DNA of 64,000 nt from Croceibacterium selenioxidans. GTDB lineage: Bacteria; Pseudomonadota; Alphaproteobacteria; Sphingomonadales; Sphingomonadaceae. The stretch spans positions 248,001 to 312,000 of the forward strand of contig NZ_JAHFVK010000001.1 of NCBI RefSeq assembly GCF_018599195.1, given 5' to 3'. Shown in pieces: positions 37,108 to 46,330 of the stretch. The notes below the pieces were generated by a model. The model saw only the letters and a list, made by a program, of their open reading frames with translations, did no database searches and was not told the DNA's origin. Each line of letters opens with the position of its first letter. The stretch's first letter is position 1. Both the position numbers and the translations under genes were made by a program.

Positions 37108-38412
37108 ATGGCTATGTCAGTCTTCGCCCTGGGGGTGAAAGATCAAGGGGCGACTGCTGTCAAAGCTGGGGTGTCTGTGAAGGGCCAGTCTGGGCCGTCA
37201 GGAGGCGTCGCGGGCGACCCGGTCCGAGGTGCTGCGCGAGGCCACGTGGCATTCGCGCTGCCCGGTCTGGGCGCTGGCGGGGCAGAGCGCGTCGTCAGCA
37301 TTATCGCAAACGCCATGGTGAAGCGGGGCTGGCGTGTGACAGTCCTTGCGTTCGACGAACCGGCGTCTCGGTCTTATTACGACTACGATCCGGCCGTGGA
37401 GATCGTCAGCCTCGGCTACGCGCCAGCCCGACGACCGGCGATCGAACGGACGCTGCGCACGGTAACCCGTATTCACGTTCTGCGGCGGGCGCTGGATCGC
37501 TTGCGGCCCGACGTGGTCCTGAGCTTCCTCACCCGCACCAACGTGGTTGCCTTGCTCGCCACGATCGGAATGGACATTCCCGTGGTGGTCTCCGAACGCA
37601 ACAACCCGGAGGTCCAGAACTTCGGCCGGATATGGTCGGTTCTGCGCGCCAAACTCTACCCCTCGGCGTTCGGCCTCGTCACGATGACGCCCCACGCGAT
37701 GGACTTCTTTCCCGAGAAGATGCGGCGCCGTGGGTGGGTAATTCCCAATCCGGTCATGCCCCCCGTCGTGCAAGCCCGGGCGGAACCGTCCGACACCAGG
37801 ACGGTGGTGGCGGTGGGCCGACTGGTCCGGCAAAAAGGCTTCGACTTGCTGTTGCGGGCCTTCGCACGAATTGCCGCCAGCCACCCCGACTGGAACCTGG
37901 TGATCTGGGGCGAGGGCGAAGAACGCCCCGCGCTAGAGCAGGAGATCGCTCGGCTCGGCCTCGAGGGCCGGGCCAGCTTGCCGGGCATTACCGCGCAGCC
38001 AGGAGGCTGGGCGAGCGGCGCGGACTTGTTCGTCATGTCGTCGCGTTACGAAGGTTGGGGCAATGTGCTGCTCGAGGCGCTGGCGGCTGGTATTCCCTCG
38101 ATCTCGTTCGATTGTCCCTGGGGCCCGCGCGAGATGGTCAAGGACGGCGTCAACGGATTGCTGGTCCGCGCGGAAGAAGTTCCCGCGCTGGCGGCCGCGC
38201 TTTCCAAGATGATGGACGACCCCGCCTTGCGTGAACGCCTGGCGGCGGAGGCGCGGCGATCGGCCGAGCGTTTCACGCCCGGTCCCATCGTGACCGCCTG
38301 GGAACAGACCGCGGAGGCCGCGATAGCGAGAAAGCGCTTGCGCCAGGATGAGTCGCAGGACCGAAGCCTGGTGGGCGCGGCAGGGATTGAACCTGCGACC
38401 CCACCCGTGTGA
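37108..38412 (+). CDS. Glycosyltransferase family 4 protein, 3' end antisense to tRNA-Val
   Basis: Retaining GT-B glycosyltransferase of up to 434 aa, likely in cell-surface polysaccharide synthesis. The acceptor domain starts at FALPGLGAGGAERVV (about residue 49); the nucleotide-sugar domain has VGRLVRQKGFDLLL and the donor-binding run SSRYEGWGNVLLEALAAG. The first 45 residues look unlike the family, so the start is uncertain. The last 15 residues (ending AAGIEPATPPV) are encoded by the antisense of tRNA-Val; that peptide is a well-known false translation of tRNA genes. No earlier stop exists, so either the protein carries this tail or an original stop was lost. Confidence 0.82.
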   Translation: MAMSVFALGVKDQGATAVKAGVSVKGQSGPSGGVAGDPVRGAARGHVAFALPGLGAGGAERVVSIIANAMVKRGWRVTVLAFDEPASRSYYDYDPAVEIVSLGYAPARRPAIERTLRTVTRIHVLRRALDRLRPDVVLSFLTRTNVVALLATIGMDIPVVVSERNNPEVQNFGRIWSVLRAKLYPSAFGLVTMTPHAMDFFPEKMRRRGWVIPNPVMPPVVQARAEPSDTRTVVAVGRLVRQKGFDLLLRAFARIAASHPDWNLVIWGEGEERPALEQEIARLGLEGRASLPGITAQPGGWASGADLFVMSSRYEGWGNVLLEALAAGIPSISFDCPWGPREMVKDGVNGLLVRAEEVPALAAALSKMMDDPALRERLAAEARRSAERFTPGPIVTAWEQTAEAAIARKRLRQDESQDRSLVGAAGIEPATPPV

Positions 38413-38443
38413 AGGGTGTGCTCTACCACTGAGCTACGCGCCC
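38369..38443 (-). tRNA. tRNA-Val (anticodon CAC)
   Basis: Reading the minus strand from 38443, acceptor GGGCGCG, D arm GCTC-AGTGGTA-GAGC, anticodon arm CACCC-TTCACAC-GGGTG, five-base variable region, T arm GCAGG-TTCAATC-CCTGC and acceptor CGCGCCC fold into a full cloverleaf with discriminator A. CCA is encoded (38369-38371). Loop positions 34-36 are CAC, reading GUG valine codons. The 3' half overlaps the end of the glycosyltransferase gene on the other strand. Confidence 0.95.
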
Positions 38444-38510
38444 GCACGTGGGGACATGACCCCGCGGCAGGGGCGCGCCTTTGCCACGCGCGCCCGCCGC
38501 TTGCAAGCCG

Positions 38511-40400
38511 TCAGTCGAGCAAATACCGGGCGAGCCAGCCATACACGGTCGGTGTTCCGCCATCGAGCGACACTCGCCGGAGCGGAGCGGCGGGTGCCGG
38601 GCATTCGAGGCACCGGGCCTGGGCGCCGCGAACCTTGAGCAGTCCATGCAAATCAGACATGATCCGCGCCCCGAGCTGGCGATCGTTGCGAGCGAAGAAG
38701 GCGAACATGTCGCTGCCTTTCGCTTCGCTGCCTTCGGCTTGCAGGATCCGCTCGATCACCGAGGCGAACGGATCCACGTCCCTGCCGAGGTAGTCCGCGT
38801 GCCAGTTACCCTTCTTGAGCTGGGCCTGCTTCGCCGCCCATTCGATGGCCGCGTCCAAGTCGCCGAACTGATCGACCAGGCCAAGCTGCCGGGCCGAGCC
38901 GCCGTCCCATACGCGGCCCTGGCCAAGCTCGTCAGCCCGCGCGCGGGAGATGCCGCGGGACTCGGCCACTAGCGAAAGGAAACGCTCGTAACCGGATTCG
39001 ACAGTCGCCTGCAGCACGGCCTCTGCCTCGGGTGTAAGCCCGGCGAAGAGGTCTGGCTGGCCCGAAAGACCAGTCGTCTTGACGCCGTCGGTGGTCACGC
39101 CGAATTCGGCGAGAGCGTCTTCGAATGTCGGGAGAACGCCAAAGATGCCGATGGACCCGGTGATCGTCTCTGGCTCTGCAAAGATGCGATCGGCCGGGGT
39201 CGAAACCCAGTACCCTCCGCTCGCCGCGACATTGCCCATCGACACCACGACCGGAATGTTCCTGGCCTTGTGGCGCAGGATGGCGCGCCGGATGGCCTCG
39301 GAACCGGTGACCGTGCCGCCGGGTGAATCGACCCGCACCACCAGCGCTTTGAGATCGTCGTCCAAAGCGTCGTCGAGCAGTTCGACGATCCGCTCCGCCC
39401 CTGCCTCTCCAGGGCCGGCCATCCCGTCGCTGATTTCTCCGGCGATAGTGATGACGCCGATCTTCGCGCCCGGGGTCTTGGGTTCGATCGAGGCGTGCCA
39501 CGCATCGAAGTCAGTATTGGCGAAGGCGCCGGGCGTATCGTCCCAATCGTCCTCGCCCACGATCTGCGCCACGCGCTCGCCCCATTCGGTGCGAGTGCCG
39601 GTGCGATCGACCAGGCCCGCGGCCACTGCCGCCGCCGCGAGGTCGCCCTTGCTCGCGGTGAGCCAGGCGGGAATGTCGGTGGTGGCCATGGCGATGTTGG
39701 CCTGCGGCCGCGCCTGGCGGACGTTGGCCTGCCATTCCTGCCACAGCGAGCCGTAGAGCTGCTCGTAGTTCTCGCGCGCCGCGGGTGACATCCCGCCGAG
39801 CAGGTAAGGTTCGACCGCGCTCTTGTAAGTGCCGACGCGGAAAACGTGCGCGTTGACCTTCAGCCGTTCCAGCAGGCCGGCGTAGTAGAGCCGCTCACCT
39901 CCGGGTCCGGTGATCGCCGCGCCACCCATCGGATCGACCCAGACTTCGCTGGCATGCGCAGCGAGCATCATCGAATCGTCGCTATAGGCGACTGCGTAGG
40001 CGAGCACCGGCTTCTTGGTCGTCCGGAAGCGGTCGAGCGCCTCGCCGATTTCCTGCATATGGACGTGGCCGCCGCCAAGGAAGGTCGAAAGGTCGAGAGC
40101 TATCGCCTTGATCCGCTTGTCCTTTGCCGCCTCATCGATCGCGCGCACCACGTCGCGCGCCGCAAATTCACGCGTTGGCACGGCGGAGGAGAGGAGCAAG
40201 GTCAGCGGGTCGACCGGCGAGACTTCCTCCACCACTGCGCCGTCGAGGTCGAGCAGCAGCGCCCCTTCGCGCACCACGCCGGGGCTGGGGCGAGAATTGA
40301 GGATGGCGAAGATCGCGGCGAAGAACAGCAGCAGGAACAGTAAGGCGAGCGCGTCCTTGATGCCGACGAGCAACCGCCAGACTTTGCCTGCAAAACTCAT
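38511..40400 (-). CDS. sppA: Signal peptide peptidase SppA, 67 kDa (long) type
   Basis: Membrane-anchored periplasmic serine protease that degrades cleaved signal peptides. The 629 aa length fits the long, two-domain form of Escherichia coli type. One N-terminal helix lies at residues 15-34. The catalytic lysine is K193 ([11 protein letters not shown]) in the N-terminal repeat and the nucleophile serine is S394 ([10 protein letters not shown]) in the C-terminal repeat, matching the split Lys-Ser dyad. The ATG at 40400 is chosen because the start 7 codons earlier lacks a ribosome site. It is divergent from pyrB. Confidence 0.9.
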   Translation of the reverse strand: MSFAGKVWRLLVGIKDALALLFLLLFFAAIFAILNSRPSPGVVREGALLLDLDGAVVEEVSPVDPLTLLLSSAVPTREFAARDVVRAIDEAAKDKRIKAIALDLSTFLGGGHVHMQEIGEALDRFRTTKKPVLAYAVAYSDDSMMLAAHASEVWVDPMGGAAITGPGGERLYYAGLLERLKVNAHVFRVGTYKSAVEPYLLGGMSPAARENYEQLYGSLWQEWQANVRQARPQANIAMATTDIPAWLTASKGDLAAAAVAAGLVDRTGTRTEWGERVAQIVGEDDWDDTPGAFANTDFDAWHASIEPKTPGAKIGVITIAGEISDGMAGPGEAGAERIVELLDDALDDDLKALVVRVDSPGGTVTGSEAIRRAILRHKARNIPVVVSMGNVAASGGYWVSTPADRIFAEPETITGSIGIFGVLPTFEDALAEFGVTTDGVKTTGLSGQPDLFAGLTPEAEAVLQATVESGYERFLSLVAESRGISRARADELGQGRVWDGGSARQLGLVDQFGDLDAAIEWAAKQAQLKKGNWHADYLGRDVDPFASVIERILQAEGSEAKGSDMFAFFARNDRQLGARIMSDLHGLLKVRGAQARCLECPAPAAPLRRVSLDGGTPTVYGWLARYLLD

Positions 40401-40537
40401 CCTATGCCCCTGTTTCCGCAAATCTTCCGTTGAACCGCAATCTAGGGGGCCTGGCGCTCCGGTTCCAGTCGAAACCGTGTTTTGCCCGCCGAGGCGACTT
40501 GCCAGTGCGGGGGGCAGGCCCTAAGGGCTCGGCTTTA

Positions 40538-41548
40538 ATGACATCGGCGAACACCCCACCTTTCGCAGGCCGCTATCCGGCCGGTGCGCTGGCCTTTCCG
40601 CACCGCAGCCTGCTGGGCATCGGCCAGCTCGAAACCCACCAGATCCACTACCTGCTGGACGAGGCGGAACAGTGGGTTGAGCTTAACCGGCAATCGAAGA
40701 AACATACTGACAGGCTTGCCGGTCTCACCATCATCAACGCCTTCTTCGAAAATTCGACGCGCACGCTGCTGAGCTTCGAGATTGCCGGCAAGCGCCTAGG
40801 CGCCGACGTGGTCAACATGCACGCCGCGCAGTCGAGCGTGAAGAAGGGCGAAACGCTGATCGACACTGCGATGACTCTCAACGCGATGCGCGTGGATGCG
40901 ATCGTGATCCGCCACGGCAGCTCGGGCGCGGTCCAGCTCATTGCCGAGCAAGTCGATTGTCCAGTTCTCAACGCCGGGGATGGGCAGCACGAACACCCCA
41001 CCCAGGGCCTGCTCGATGCCCTGGCCTTGCGTCACGCCTTGCGTGCGCGAGGCCGGCAGGAATTCAATGGCCTCGTGGTGACGATCTGCGGCGACATCCT
41101 GCACAGCCGCGTAGCCCGCTCGAATATCCTGTGCCTGCAGGCGCTGGGCGCCGTCGTGCGAGTCTGTGCCCCGCCCGCGCTGATGCCCTCCGGGATCGAG
41201 GCCATGGGGGTGGAGACGTTCCACGACTTCAATGCCGCGCTCGAAGGCGCCGAGGTGGTGATGATGCTGCGGTTGCAGAACGAGCGGATGCAGGGCCAGT
41301 TCATTCCCAGTCCGCGCGAGTACCGCCATCTCTACGGCCTCACCGCCGAGCGGCTGGCCCGCGCCGCGCCCGATGCCATCGTCATGCACCCGGGACCGAT
41401 GAACCGCGGAGTCGAGATCGACAGCACCGTGGCGGATCTCGCCGGCCGTTCGATCATCACCGACCAGGTCGAAATGGGTGTTGCCATCCGCATGGCCTGC
41501 CTCGACGTGCTGACGCGACGAGCCCGCGGTGTGGAGGGTTGGGCATGA
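40538..41548 (+). CDS. pyrB: Aspartate carbamoyltransferase catalytic subunit
   Basis: Joins carbamoyl phosphate and aspartate in the second step of pyrimidine synthesis. The 336 aa protein has the carbamoyl-phosphate motif FFENSTRT, the [10 protein letters not shown] segment and [11 protein letters not shown] near the C-terminus. The ATG at 40538 gives a family-like N-terminus; the frame is open upstream without coding character. The stop overlaps the next gene as ATGA. The partner encodes a degenerate dihydroorotase, as in the PyrB-PyrC' complexes of Pseudomonas. Confidence 0.94.
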   Translation: MTSANTPPFAGRYPAGALAFPHRSLLGIGQLETHQIHYLLDEAEQWVELNRQSKKHTDRLAGLTIINAFFENSTRTLLSFEIAGKRLGADVVNMHAAQSSVKKGETLIDTAMTLNAMRVDAIVIRHGSSGAVQLIAEQVDCPVLNAGDGQHEHPTQGLLDALALRHALRARGRQEFNGLVVTICGDILHSRVARSNILCLQALGAVVRVCAPPALMPSGIEAMGVETFHDFNAALEGAEVVMMLRLQNERMQGQFIPSPREYRHLYGLTAERLARAAPDAIVMHPGPMNRGVEIDSTVADLAGRSIITDQVEMGVAIRMACLDVLTRRARGVEGWA

Positions 41549-42774
41549 AGCCGTCGCGCCCACTCACGATCACCGGCGGCCTGCTGGTCACTCCCTCGGG
41601 CGTAAAGGGAGGCACGATCCGTTGCGTCCAGGGCATGATCGAAGCTGTGGGCGAAGCTCGGCCCCAAGACGGTGACGAGCATGTCGACGCAGGCGGACAA
41701 ATTGTCGCCCCCGGGCTGGTCGACTTCGGCGTCTTTGCGATCGACAAGCCGGCATTCCATTTCGGCGGCATTACCCGCGCCGCGTTGATGCCCGACGAGT
41801 CGCCGCCGCTCGACCACCCCGCCAGGGTGCGGTTCGCCGCTTCGAGCGGCAAGCCCGACCTCTGGGTTCACCCGCTGGCCGCCGCCACCGTGGCGCTGGA
41901 GGGCGAGCACCTGGCTGAGCTGGCGTTGATGCGCGAGGCCGGGGCACGGGCCGTGGCCACTGGCCGGTCGTGGATCGCCGATAGCGGCGTCATGCTGCGC
42001 TTGCTGCAATACGCGGCAATGCTCGGCCTGGTGGTCGTCACCCACGCCGAGGATGGCGGCATAGCCGGCACCGCTACCGCGACGGCCGGTGAAATGGCCA
42101 CTCGCCTGGGGCTGCCCAGCGCGCCAGCGGAAGCTGAAGCGCTCGCTGTCGCGCGCGATATCGCGCTTGCCGAGATGACCGGCGCCCGCCTGCATCTACG
42201 TCAGGTCACGACACGCGCTGCGCTCGACCTCGTCCGCGCAGCAAAGAGCCGGGGGGTGGCTGTGACGGCGGGCGTTACGCCAGCGCATTTCATGCTGTCG
42301 GACCTGGCGCTACAGGGCTTCAGGACATTCGCCCGTCTCTCGCCGCCGTTGCGTGAAGAAGCGGACCGGCAGGCGGTGATAGAGGCGATCGGCGATGGCA
42401 CGATCGACGTCATCGCGTCCGGCCACGATCCCCGCGGTCCGGAGGACAAGCGCCTGCCATTCGCGGATGCCACTCCCGGAATGGCCGGGGCCGAAACGCT
42501 GTTGGCCCTGGTGCTGACGCTGGTGCGCGATGGGGTGATCCCGATGGAACGGGCCTTCGACCTCGTTGCCCGCAATCCCGCTTCGCTGATCGGGGTGCAG
42601 GCCGGCGAATTGCGCGTTGGGGCCGAGGCCGACCTCGCCCTGATCGATCCGGCGAAGCCGTGGATCGTCGATTCGGCGAAGATGGCCGCGACGGCTGGAA
42701 ACACGCCGTTCGACCGTCAGCCGGTCCAGGGCCGTGTGACCGGACTGTGGAAGGGTGGGGTGCCTGTCGGTTAG
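41545..42774 (+). CDS. Dihydroorotase-like protein lacking the HxH metal motif (PyrC'/PyrX type)
   Basis: Amidohydrolase-fold protein of 409 aa related to class I dihydroorotase. The strand-1 metal motif, normally close to PGLVDLHVHLREPG, here reads [16 protein letters not shown] and has lost both histidines. The later histidine in VVTHAEDG remains, and the usual SDHAPH-like segment reads [11 protein letters not shown]. In Pseudomonas an inactive homologue is required to assemble the aspartate carbamoyltransferase holoenzyme, and the ATGA overlap with pyrB supports the same role here. A separate active dihydroorotase should be encoded elsewhere in the genome. If annotated as pyrC, the activity should be doubted. 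Confidence 0.82.
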   Translation: MKPSRPLTITGGLLVTPSGVKGGTIRCVQGMIEAVGEARPQDGDEHVDAGGQIVAPGLVDFGVFAIDKPAFHFGGITRAALMPDESPPLDHPARVRFAASSGKPDLWVHPLAAATVALEGEHLAELALMREAGARAVATGRSWIADSGVMLRLLQYAAMLGLVVVTHAEDGGIAGTATATAGEMATRLGLPSAPAEAEALAVARDIALAEMTGARLHLRQVTTRAALDLVRAAKSRGVAVTAGVTPAHFMLSDLALQGFRTFARLSPPLREEADRQAVIEAIGDGTIDVIASGHDPRGPEDKRLPFADATPGMAGAETLLALVLTLVRDGVIPMERAFDLVARNPASLIGVQAGELRVGAEADLALIDPAKPWIVDSAKMAATAGNTPFDRQPVQGRVTGLWKGGVPVG

Positions 42775-42819
42775 TTTCGACGGCTACCGGGCCCGCGTCT
42801 TTCGCTTTATGGCGCGGGA

Positions 42820-43233
42820 ATGAAGCTCTCCTGCCACTGCGGTCAGATCCGCATCGACCTCAATAAGCGCCCTGACTACGTCAACGAGTGCAATTGCTCG
42901 CTGTGCTGCAAGACGGGTGCCCGCTGGGGCTATTTCCACCCGTCTGAAGTCGCCGTCGAAGGGGCGTCGAGCAGCTATGTCAGGGATGACAAGGACGATG
43001 CGGGCGCAGAGATACATTTCTGCCCTCGATGCGGTTCGACAACCCACTTTACCTTGACCGAGAGCGCCGTTTCCCGATTTGGAAATAGCCTGGCTGGCGT
43101 CAACCTGCGGCTGGCGGACGAAAACGACCTGGTGGGCATCGAGCTCCGTTATCCTGACGGCCGGGCCTGGTCGGGCGAGGGCGACTTTGGCTACGTGCGC
43201 GAGGCCCGCATTCTGGGGCAGCGAACGGGCTGA
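42820..43233 (+). CDS. GFA / CENP-V domain zinc protein
   Basis: A 137 aa protein with the Gfa-like fold. Zinc ligands are visible as CHC at residues 5-7, CNCSLC near 24-29 and CPRCG near 68-72. The family is named after glutathione-dependent formaldehyde-activating enzyme, but most members lack shown activity and none of the neighbours concern formaldehyde. It starts 45 bases after the dihydroorotase-like gene and may share its transcript. It ends before the repeat-bearing intergenic region. Confidence 0.82.
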   Translation: MKLSCHCGQIRIDLNKRPDYVNECNCSLCCKTGARWGYFHPSEVAVEGASSSYVRDDKDDAGAEIHFCPRCGSTTHFTLTESAVSRFGNSLAGVNLRLADENDLVGIELRYPDGRAWSGEGDFGYVREARILGQRTG

Positions 43234-43358
43234 AATTGAAAGAAAAAACTTTCCTACAAAGCCCGAAGCGGTTCAGGGCCCTGGCGGCTCTTTTACATTG
43301 TAAGTTTGTCATCTGCGGGGCTTTGCCGCTCACTCCTCCGGCCCGTAAGCCGGCTTCG

Positions 43359-43454
43359 CAAGTTGACACTTTTCCCGCCCAAGTTGACACATTATTCCGC
43401 CGAGTTCCGGGAAAATTCAGCAAGTTGACAGTTCTTGGAGCGGCAAGTTGACAG
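43359..43454. repeat. Four iteron-like direct repeats, core CAAGTTGACA
   Basis: Within the 356-base gap between convergent genes, CAAGTTGACA occurs at 43359, 43380, 43421 and 43444, all in the same orientation, with start-to-start spacing of 21, 41 and 23 bases. Copies 1 and 2 continue with C, copies 3 and 4 with G. Copies 1 and 4 share a longer unit CAAGTTGACA(C/G)TTTTCCC. A degenerate reversed copy (CAACTTG) lies at 43494-43500. No promoter function is expected between convergent 3' ends. Possibilities are a centromere-like site for the nearby ParA/RHH pair or a decayed insertion-sequence end. The rest of 43234-43526 shows only a 9-base inverted repeat (43476-43484 with 43516-43524). Confidence 0.8.
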
Positions 43455-43524
43455 TTTTCCCACGAACCGTGTCACCCCGTCACCCCTAAGGGACAACTTG
43501 GCGCTCGCCCACCGTGGTGACGGG

Positions 43525-43560
43525 ACGAAAACAAAAACCCCTCCCGGTTAGGGGAGGGGT
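43525..43560 (-). terminator. Rho-independent terminator of the parA-like operon
   Basis: On the minus strand, ACCCCTCCC pairs with GGGAGGGGT (9 bp, 6-base loop, 43537-43560) and is followed by TTTTTGTTTT. It lies 30 bases after the stop of the TPR/SPOR gene. Confidence 0.9.
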
Positions 43561-43589
43561 CCTGGGTACTCGACCTGCAAAGTGAAAGG

Positions 43590-44885
43590 TCAGCGGCGCG
43601 CGAGTTGCGTGCCGGTTTCGACAGCCCCTGGAAGCGGGCGGCTCTGGTCGTAAGCGAAGCAGGTATTCCCAGAAGCGCGAACCCGGCCACACATGGCCGC
43701 CGATGAGGCCTTGGCAAAGCCCGCGGCGGAAACCCGCCAGTAACGCTTGCCCCTGACCACCGCCTCGGTGATCACCATCTGGTGTCCGGAGAGCTCGGGG
43801 TACTTACGGGCATAAATGTTCCAGGCGCGCCGGGCGCTCGCTTCACTGAGGAAGCTGCCGAGCTGCACGCGGTGTGTGCCGTTGGCCTGCTGAGCGGAAG
43901 CAGTCGCGGGGCGAGCCGGAGCGCGACGAGCAGCCGGTTGCGGAGCGGCGCTCGGGGCGGCCTGTGCCACCTGAACAACCGGGGCCGCGACGTGAGTAGC
44001 GCTGACCTGCTGGAGGGCAGGGCGCTCAATTGTCTCGATTCCCGCGTTGGGATCGATCGAAGCGAGAGCCGGAAGTTCCCGAGACGGTTCGGCGATGTCG
44101 GTGAAGGCGGGCTCGGCGGTCGGAACGGCGGCTTCGGCGAAGAGCTGCTCGACGGCCGGATTGTTCGCCAGTGCGAGTTGAGTGGGCTGACCGGTGTCGC
44201 GCACACCTGATGGCACGTCCAGCAGGGTGGCGACGCGCTGCTGCCAGGCTTCCGGTTGCGCCATCATGGCCCACTCGGTCATGCGGTCGCCGACCTTGTC
44301 GGCCGGAACGTCCTGCTGCGCCATAAGGCGGGCTTCGCGCCATTGACCGGCGAGGGCGTAGGAGTAGGCCAGGTTCTGCCGCATCTTGGCGGTGTTCTCG
44401 CCGCGGCGGATGGCGTTCGACATCAGCATGATGCCGCGCTGTTGCTGTCCCGAAATCGCCAGCGCCAGGCCCAAGTCGGCAGTGGTAATGTCGCTCTCGT
44501 GCGTGTTCAGTAGCGCTGCGGCCTCGGCATGCTTCCCGGCTCCGGCGAGCGCCAGAGCGCGTCCGAGCACCACACGGGGCGAGCTCTTGCCGAGTTCCAT
44601 CGCGTCACTGAAAGTGGCCGCGGCGGAATCGAACCGCCCGGCATCCAGATAAGCCGAAGCCAGAGTAGCGCGGAAGTCGGCGTTGCGCGGCTCTGCCAGG
44701 ACTGCGGCCTCGGCGTGGGTGATCGCCTTGTCCTGCTTGCCCTGGGCAAGGGCCTCTTGTGCCATGCTGGCCGAAACGGCCGCGGACGGCGGGGTGCCGG
44801 TCGCACAACTTGCCAGGAGCGTCCCGGCCAGAGTGGTCGTCAGGGCGAGGTTGATCCCGCGCTTGTTGGCGATCGTGCGGTTCAT
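43590..44885 (-). CDS. TPR- and SPOR-domain lipoprotein
   Basis: A 431 aa envelope protein. The signal peptide ends in a lipobox (LLASCATG), so it should be anchored in a membrane facing the periplasm. Residues about 45-200 form TPR-like helices (ITHAEAAVLAEPRNADFRATLASAYLDAG and similar). A Pro/Ala-rich linker leads to a C-terminal SPOR domain (about 345-425) starting THRVQLGSFLSEASARRAW. SPOR domains bind denuded glycan strands at the division site. The ATG at 44885 is preferred because GAGG lies 9 bases upstream; another is 6 bases earlier. It is the last gene after parA-like and the RHH-like gene, 12 bases behind the latter. Confidence 0.82.
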   Translation of the reverse strand: MNRTIANKRGINLALTTTLAGTLLASCATGTPPSAAVSASMAQEALAQGKQDKAITHAEAAVLAEPRNADFRATLASAYLDAGRFDSAAATFSDAMELGKSSPRVVLGRALALAGAGKHAEAAALLNTHESDITTADLGLALAISGQQQRGIMLMSNAIRRGENTAKMRQNLAYSYALAGQWREARLMAQQDVPADKVGDRMTEWAMMAQPEAWQQRVATLLDVPSGVRDTGQPTQLALANNPAVEQLFAEAAVPTAEPAFTDIAEPSRELPALASIDPNAGIETIERPALQQVSATHVAAPVVQVAQAAPSAAPQPAARRAPARPATASAQQANGTHRVQLGSFLSEASARRAWNIYARKYPELSGHQMVITEAVVRGKRYWRVSAAGFAKASSAAMCGRVRASGNTCFAYDQSRPLPGAVETGTQLARR

Positions 44886-44897
44886 GGTCATTGGCCT

Positions 44898-45527
44898 CTA
44901 TATCCGTTGCTGTAAGTCACGCTCCACCTGCACAGCGAGTACCTCGACCTCCGGAATCTCTGACAGGAACTTGTCCAACGCCGCCGTGACCAGCTGCTGT
45001 GCGCTGCGGTTCATGACCGTGCTCGCAAGACGCAGCTTAAGGTGACGCTTGCCATCGAGGCGCAGCGTGAAAGCTGCACGACGGCCCGCGTCGGTGGCAC
45101 TGCGGCGTCGGGACTCGGGGCGCTGCGGCTCAGCGGTGACTGCCGTTTCGACAGCTCGCCTTTGACGCAACACCTCGGGTTCGGGCGCGGTGAAGCTGGG
45201 ATAGTCAGCCCCTTCCGCGGGAGTAACGAGGGCCGGATAATCGGCCTCGTCCTCAAATTCTTCTTCCTCGCCAAGCTCCTCTTCGCTGAACGAGCCGGAC
45301 GCCGCTGCGGGCGTCAGCGAGTAGATCTCGGCCTTATGCATGGGAGCGGGAAAATCGTCTTCCTGGCCCATGTCGTTCCAACCCAGGTCTTCGAGATCCT
45401 GGGCCAGGGCCTGCGCGGTCTGCGCGCCGCCGAGCGACGCCATCTGCGGCCGCATCGCCGGTTTCGCGCCGCCCTTGCGGGCCAGAAGCGAGGGACCGAG
45501 CGAAGCGAAATTCTTTGGTTCGCTCAT
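44898..45527 (-). CDS. Protein with C-terminal ribbon-helix-helix-like DNA-binding region, ParA partner
   Basis: A 209 aa protein with a low-complexity N-terminal half, a strongly acidic patch (EEELGEEEEFEDEADY, about residues 80-97), a basic Arg-rich stretch, and a C-terminal segment (about 150-200) beginning RRAAFTLRLDGKRHLKLRL, then NRSAQQLVTAALDKFL. A beta strand followed by two helices in this pattern is typical of RHH/CopG folds. Small RHH proteins encoded directly after ParA act as centromere-binding proteins in type Ib partition systems. The unstructured N-terminus would then be the place to look for ParA-stimulating residues. The family assignment is from pattern only. It begins 16 bases after the parA-like gene. 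Confidence 0.68.
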   Translation of the reverse strand: MSEPKNFASLGPSLLARKGGAKPAMRPQMASLGGAQTAQALAQDLEDLGWNDMGQEDDFPAPMHKAEIYSLTPAAASGSFSEEELGEEEEFEDEADYPALVTPAEGADYPSFTAPEPEVLRQRRAVETAVTAEPQRPESRRRSATDAGRRAAFTLRLDGKRHLKLRLASTVMNRSAQQLVTAALDKFLSEIPEVEVLAVQVERDLQQRI

Positions 45528-45542
45528 CGTTGCGTCCCCTTC

Positions 45543-46259
45543 TTACTGGGCGACGCGGCGGCCGAAGCCGCCTTGCGGGCGATAATTGCCAGGGTTTTGA
45601 ACCGCAGTGCCGGGAGCAGCGAAGACGGTCCGGCGGAAGTTCTTTTCGAGCCGGTCGGCGATGTAGTGCCACAGCGCCACGACTTCCTGCGCGCTACGCC
45701 CCTCGGGTTCGACTTCCATGACCGTCCGGCCATCGATCATTGAGGCCGCGTAATCGGTGCGATGGTGCAAGGTGATCGGGGCGACCGTGCCGTGCTGCGA
45801 TAGCGCCACGGCGGCTTCGGACGTAATCTTGGCCTTGGGAGTCGCGGCGTTGACGACGAAAATCAGCGGCTTGCCCGCTCGTTCGCAAAGGTCGACCGTG
45901 GCGCCAACAGCGCGCAAGTCGTGCGGGGACGGGCGAGTCGGGACGACGATCAGTTCTGCCACGGAGATGACTGACTGGATCGCCATCGTGATGGCCGGCG
46001 GCGTGTCGATCACGGCGAGCTTGAAACCTTGCTGGCGGAGGATAGCCAGGTCGTTGGCAAGCCGCGCGACGGTGGTCTGCGCAAACGCCGGGTAATCGGC
46101 CTCTCGTTCGTTCCACCAGTCAGCGAGAGAGCCTTGGGGATCGATGTCGATCAGGACCACGGGACCCGCCCCCGCACGCTGGGCCTGGACCGCCAGGTGA
46201 CCCGAGAGCGTGGTCTTGCCCGACCCGCCTTTCTGCGAAGCCAATGCCAATACGCGCAA
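45543..46259 (-). CDS. ParA-family ATPase (orphan, short form)
   Basis: A 238 aa P-loop ATPase of the ParA/MinD class. The deviant Walker A motif QKGGSGKTT is at residues 9-17 with signature lysine K10; Walker A' is in LIDIDPQGS and Walker B in LAVIDTPP. I chose the TTG at 46259 because AGGGGG lies 8 bases upstream and the product then begins RVLALASQKGG; another TTG is two codons earlier. It has no N-terminal DNA-binding domain, so it resembles type Ib ParA, PpfA or ParC positioners more than chromosomal ParA. No parB is adjacent; instead an RHH-like protein and a TPR/SPOR lipoprotein follow. The context suggests positioning of DNA or envelope cargo. Confidence 0.88.
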   Translation of the reverse strand: MRVLALASQKGGSGKTTLSGHLAVQAQRAGAGPVVLIDIDPQGSLADWWNEREADYPAFAQTTVARLANDLAILRQQGFKLAVIDTPPAITMAIQSVISVAELIVVPTRPSPHDLRAVGATVDLCERAGKPLIFVVNAATPKAKITSEAAVALSQHGTVAPITLHHRTDYAASMIDGRTVMEVEPEGRSAQEVVALWHYIADRLEKNFRRTVFAAPGTAVQNPGNYRPQGGFGRRVAQ

Positions 46260-46330
46260 GACCAATTCCCCCTAATTCGACGCCGGAGACAAGGCGTTTC
46301 CGGCCCATTCGACAGTGGAGATCGCAGAAC

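Noticed and set aside
38369-38443. tRNA-Val as integration site of a mobile element
   Set aside because: No integrase nearby and I found no repeat of the tRNA 3' end in the flanks.
43359-43454. Tandem -35 promoter elements (TTGACA) or a CRISPR array
   Set aside because: The TTGACA cores lack -10 partners at 16-18 bases and lie between convergent genes; the unit is too short and the spacing too irregular for CRISPR.
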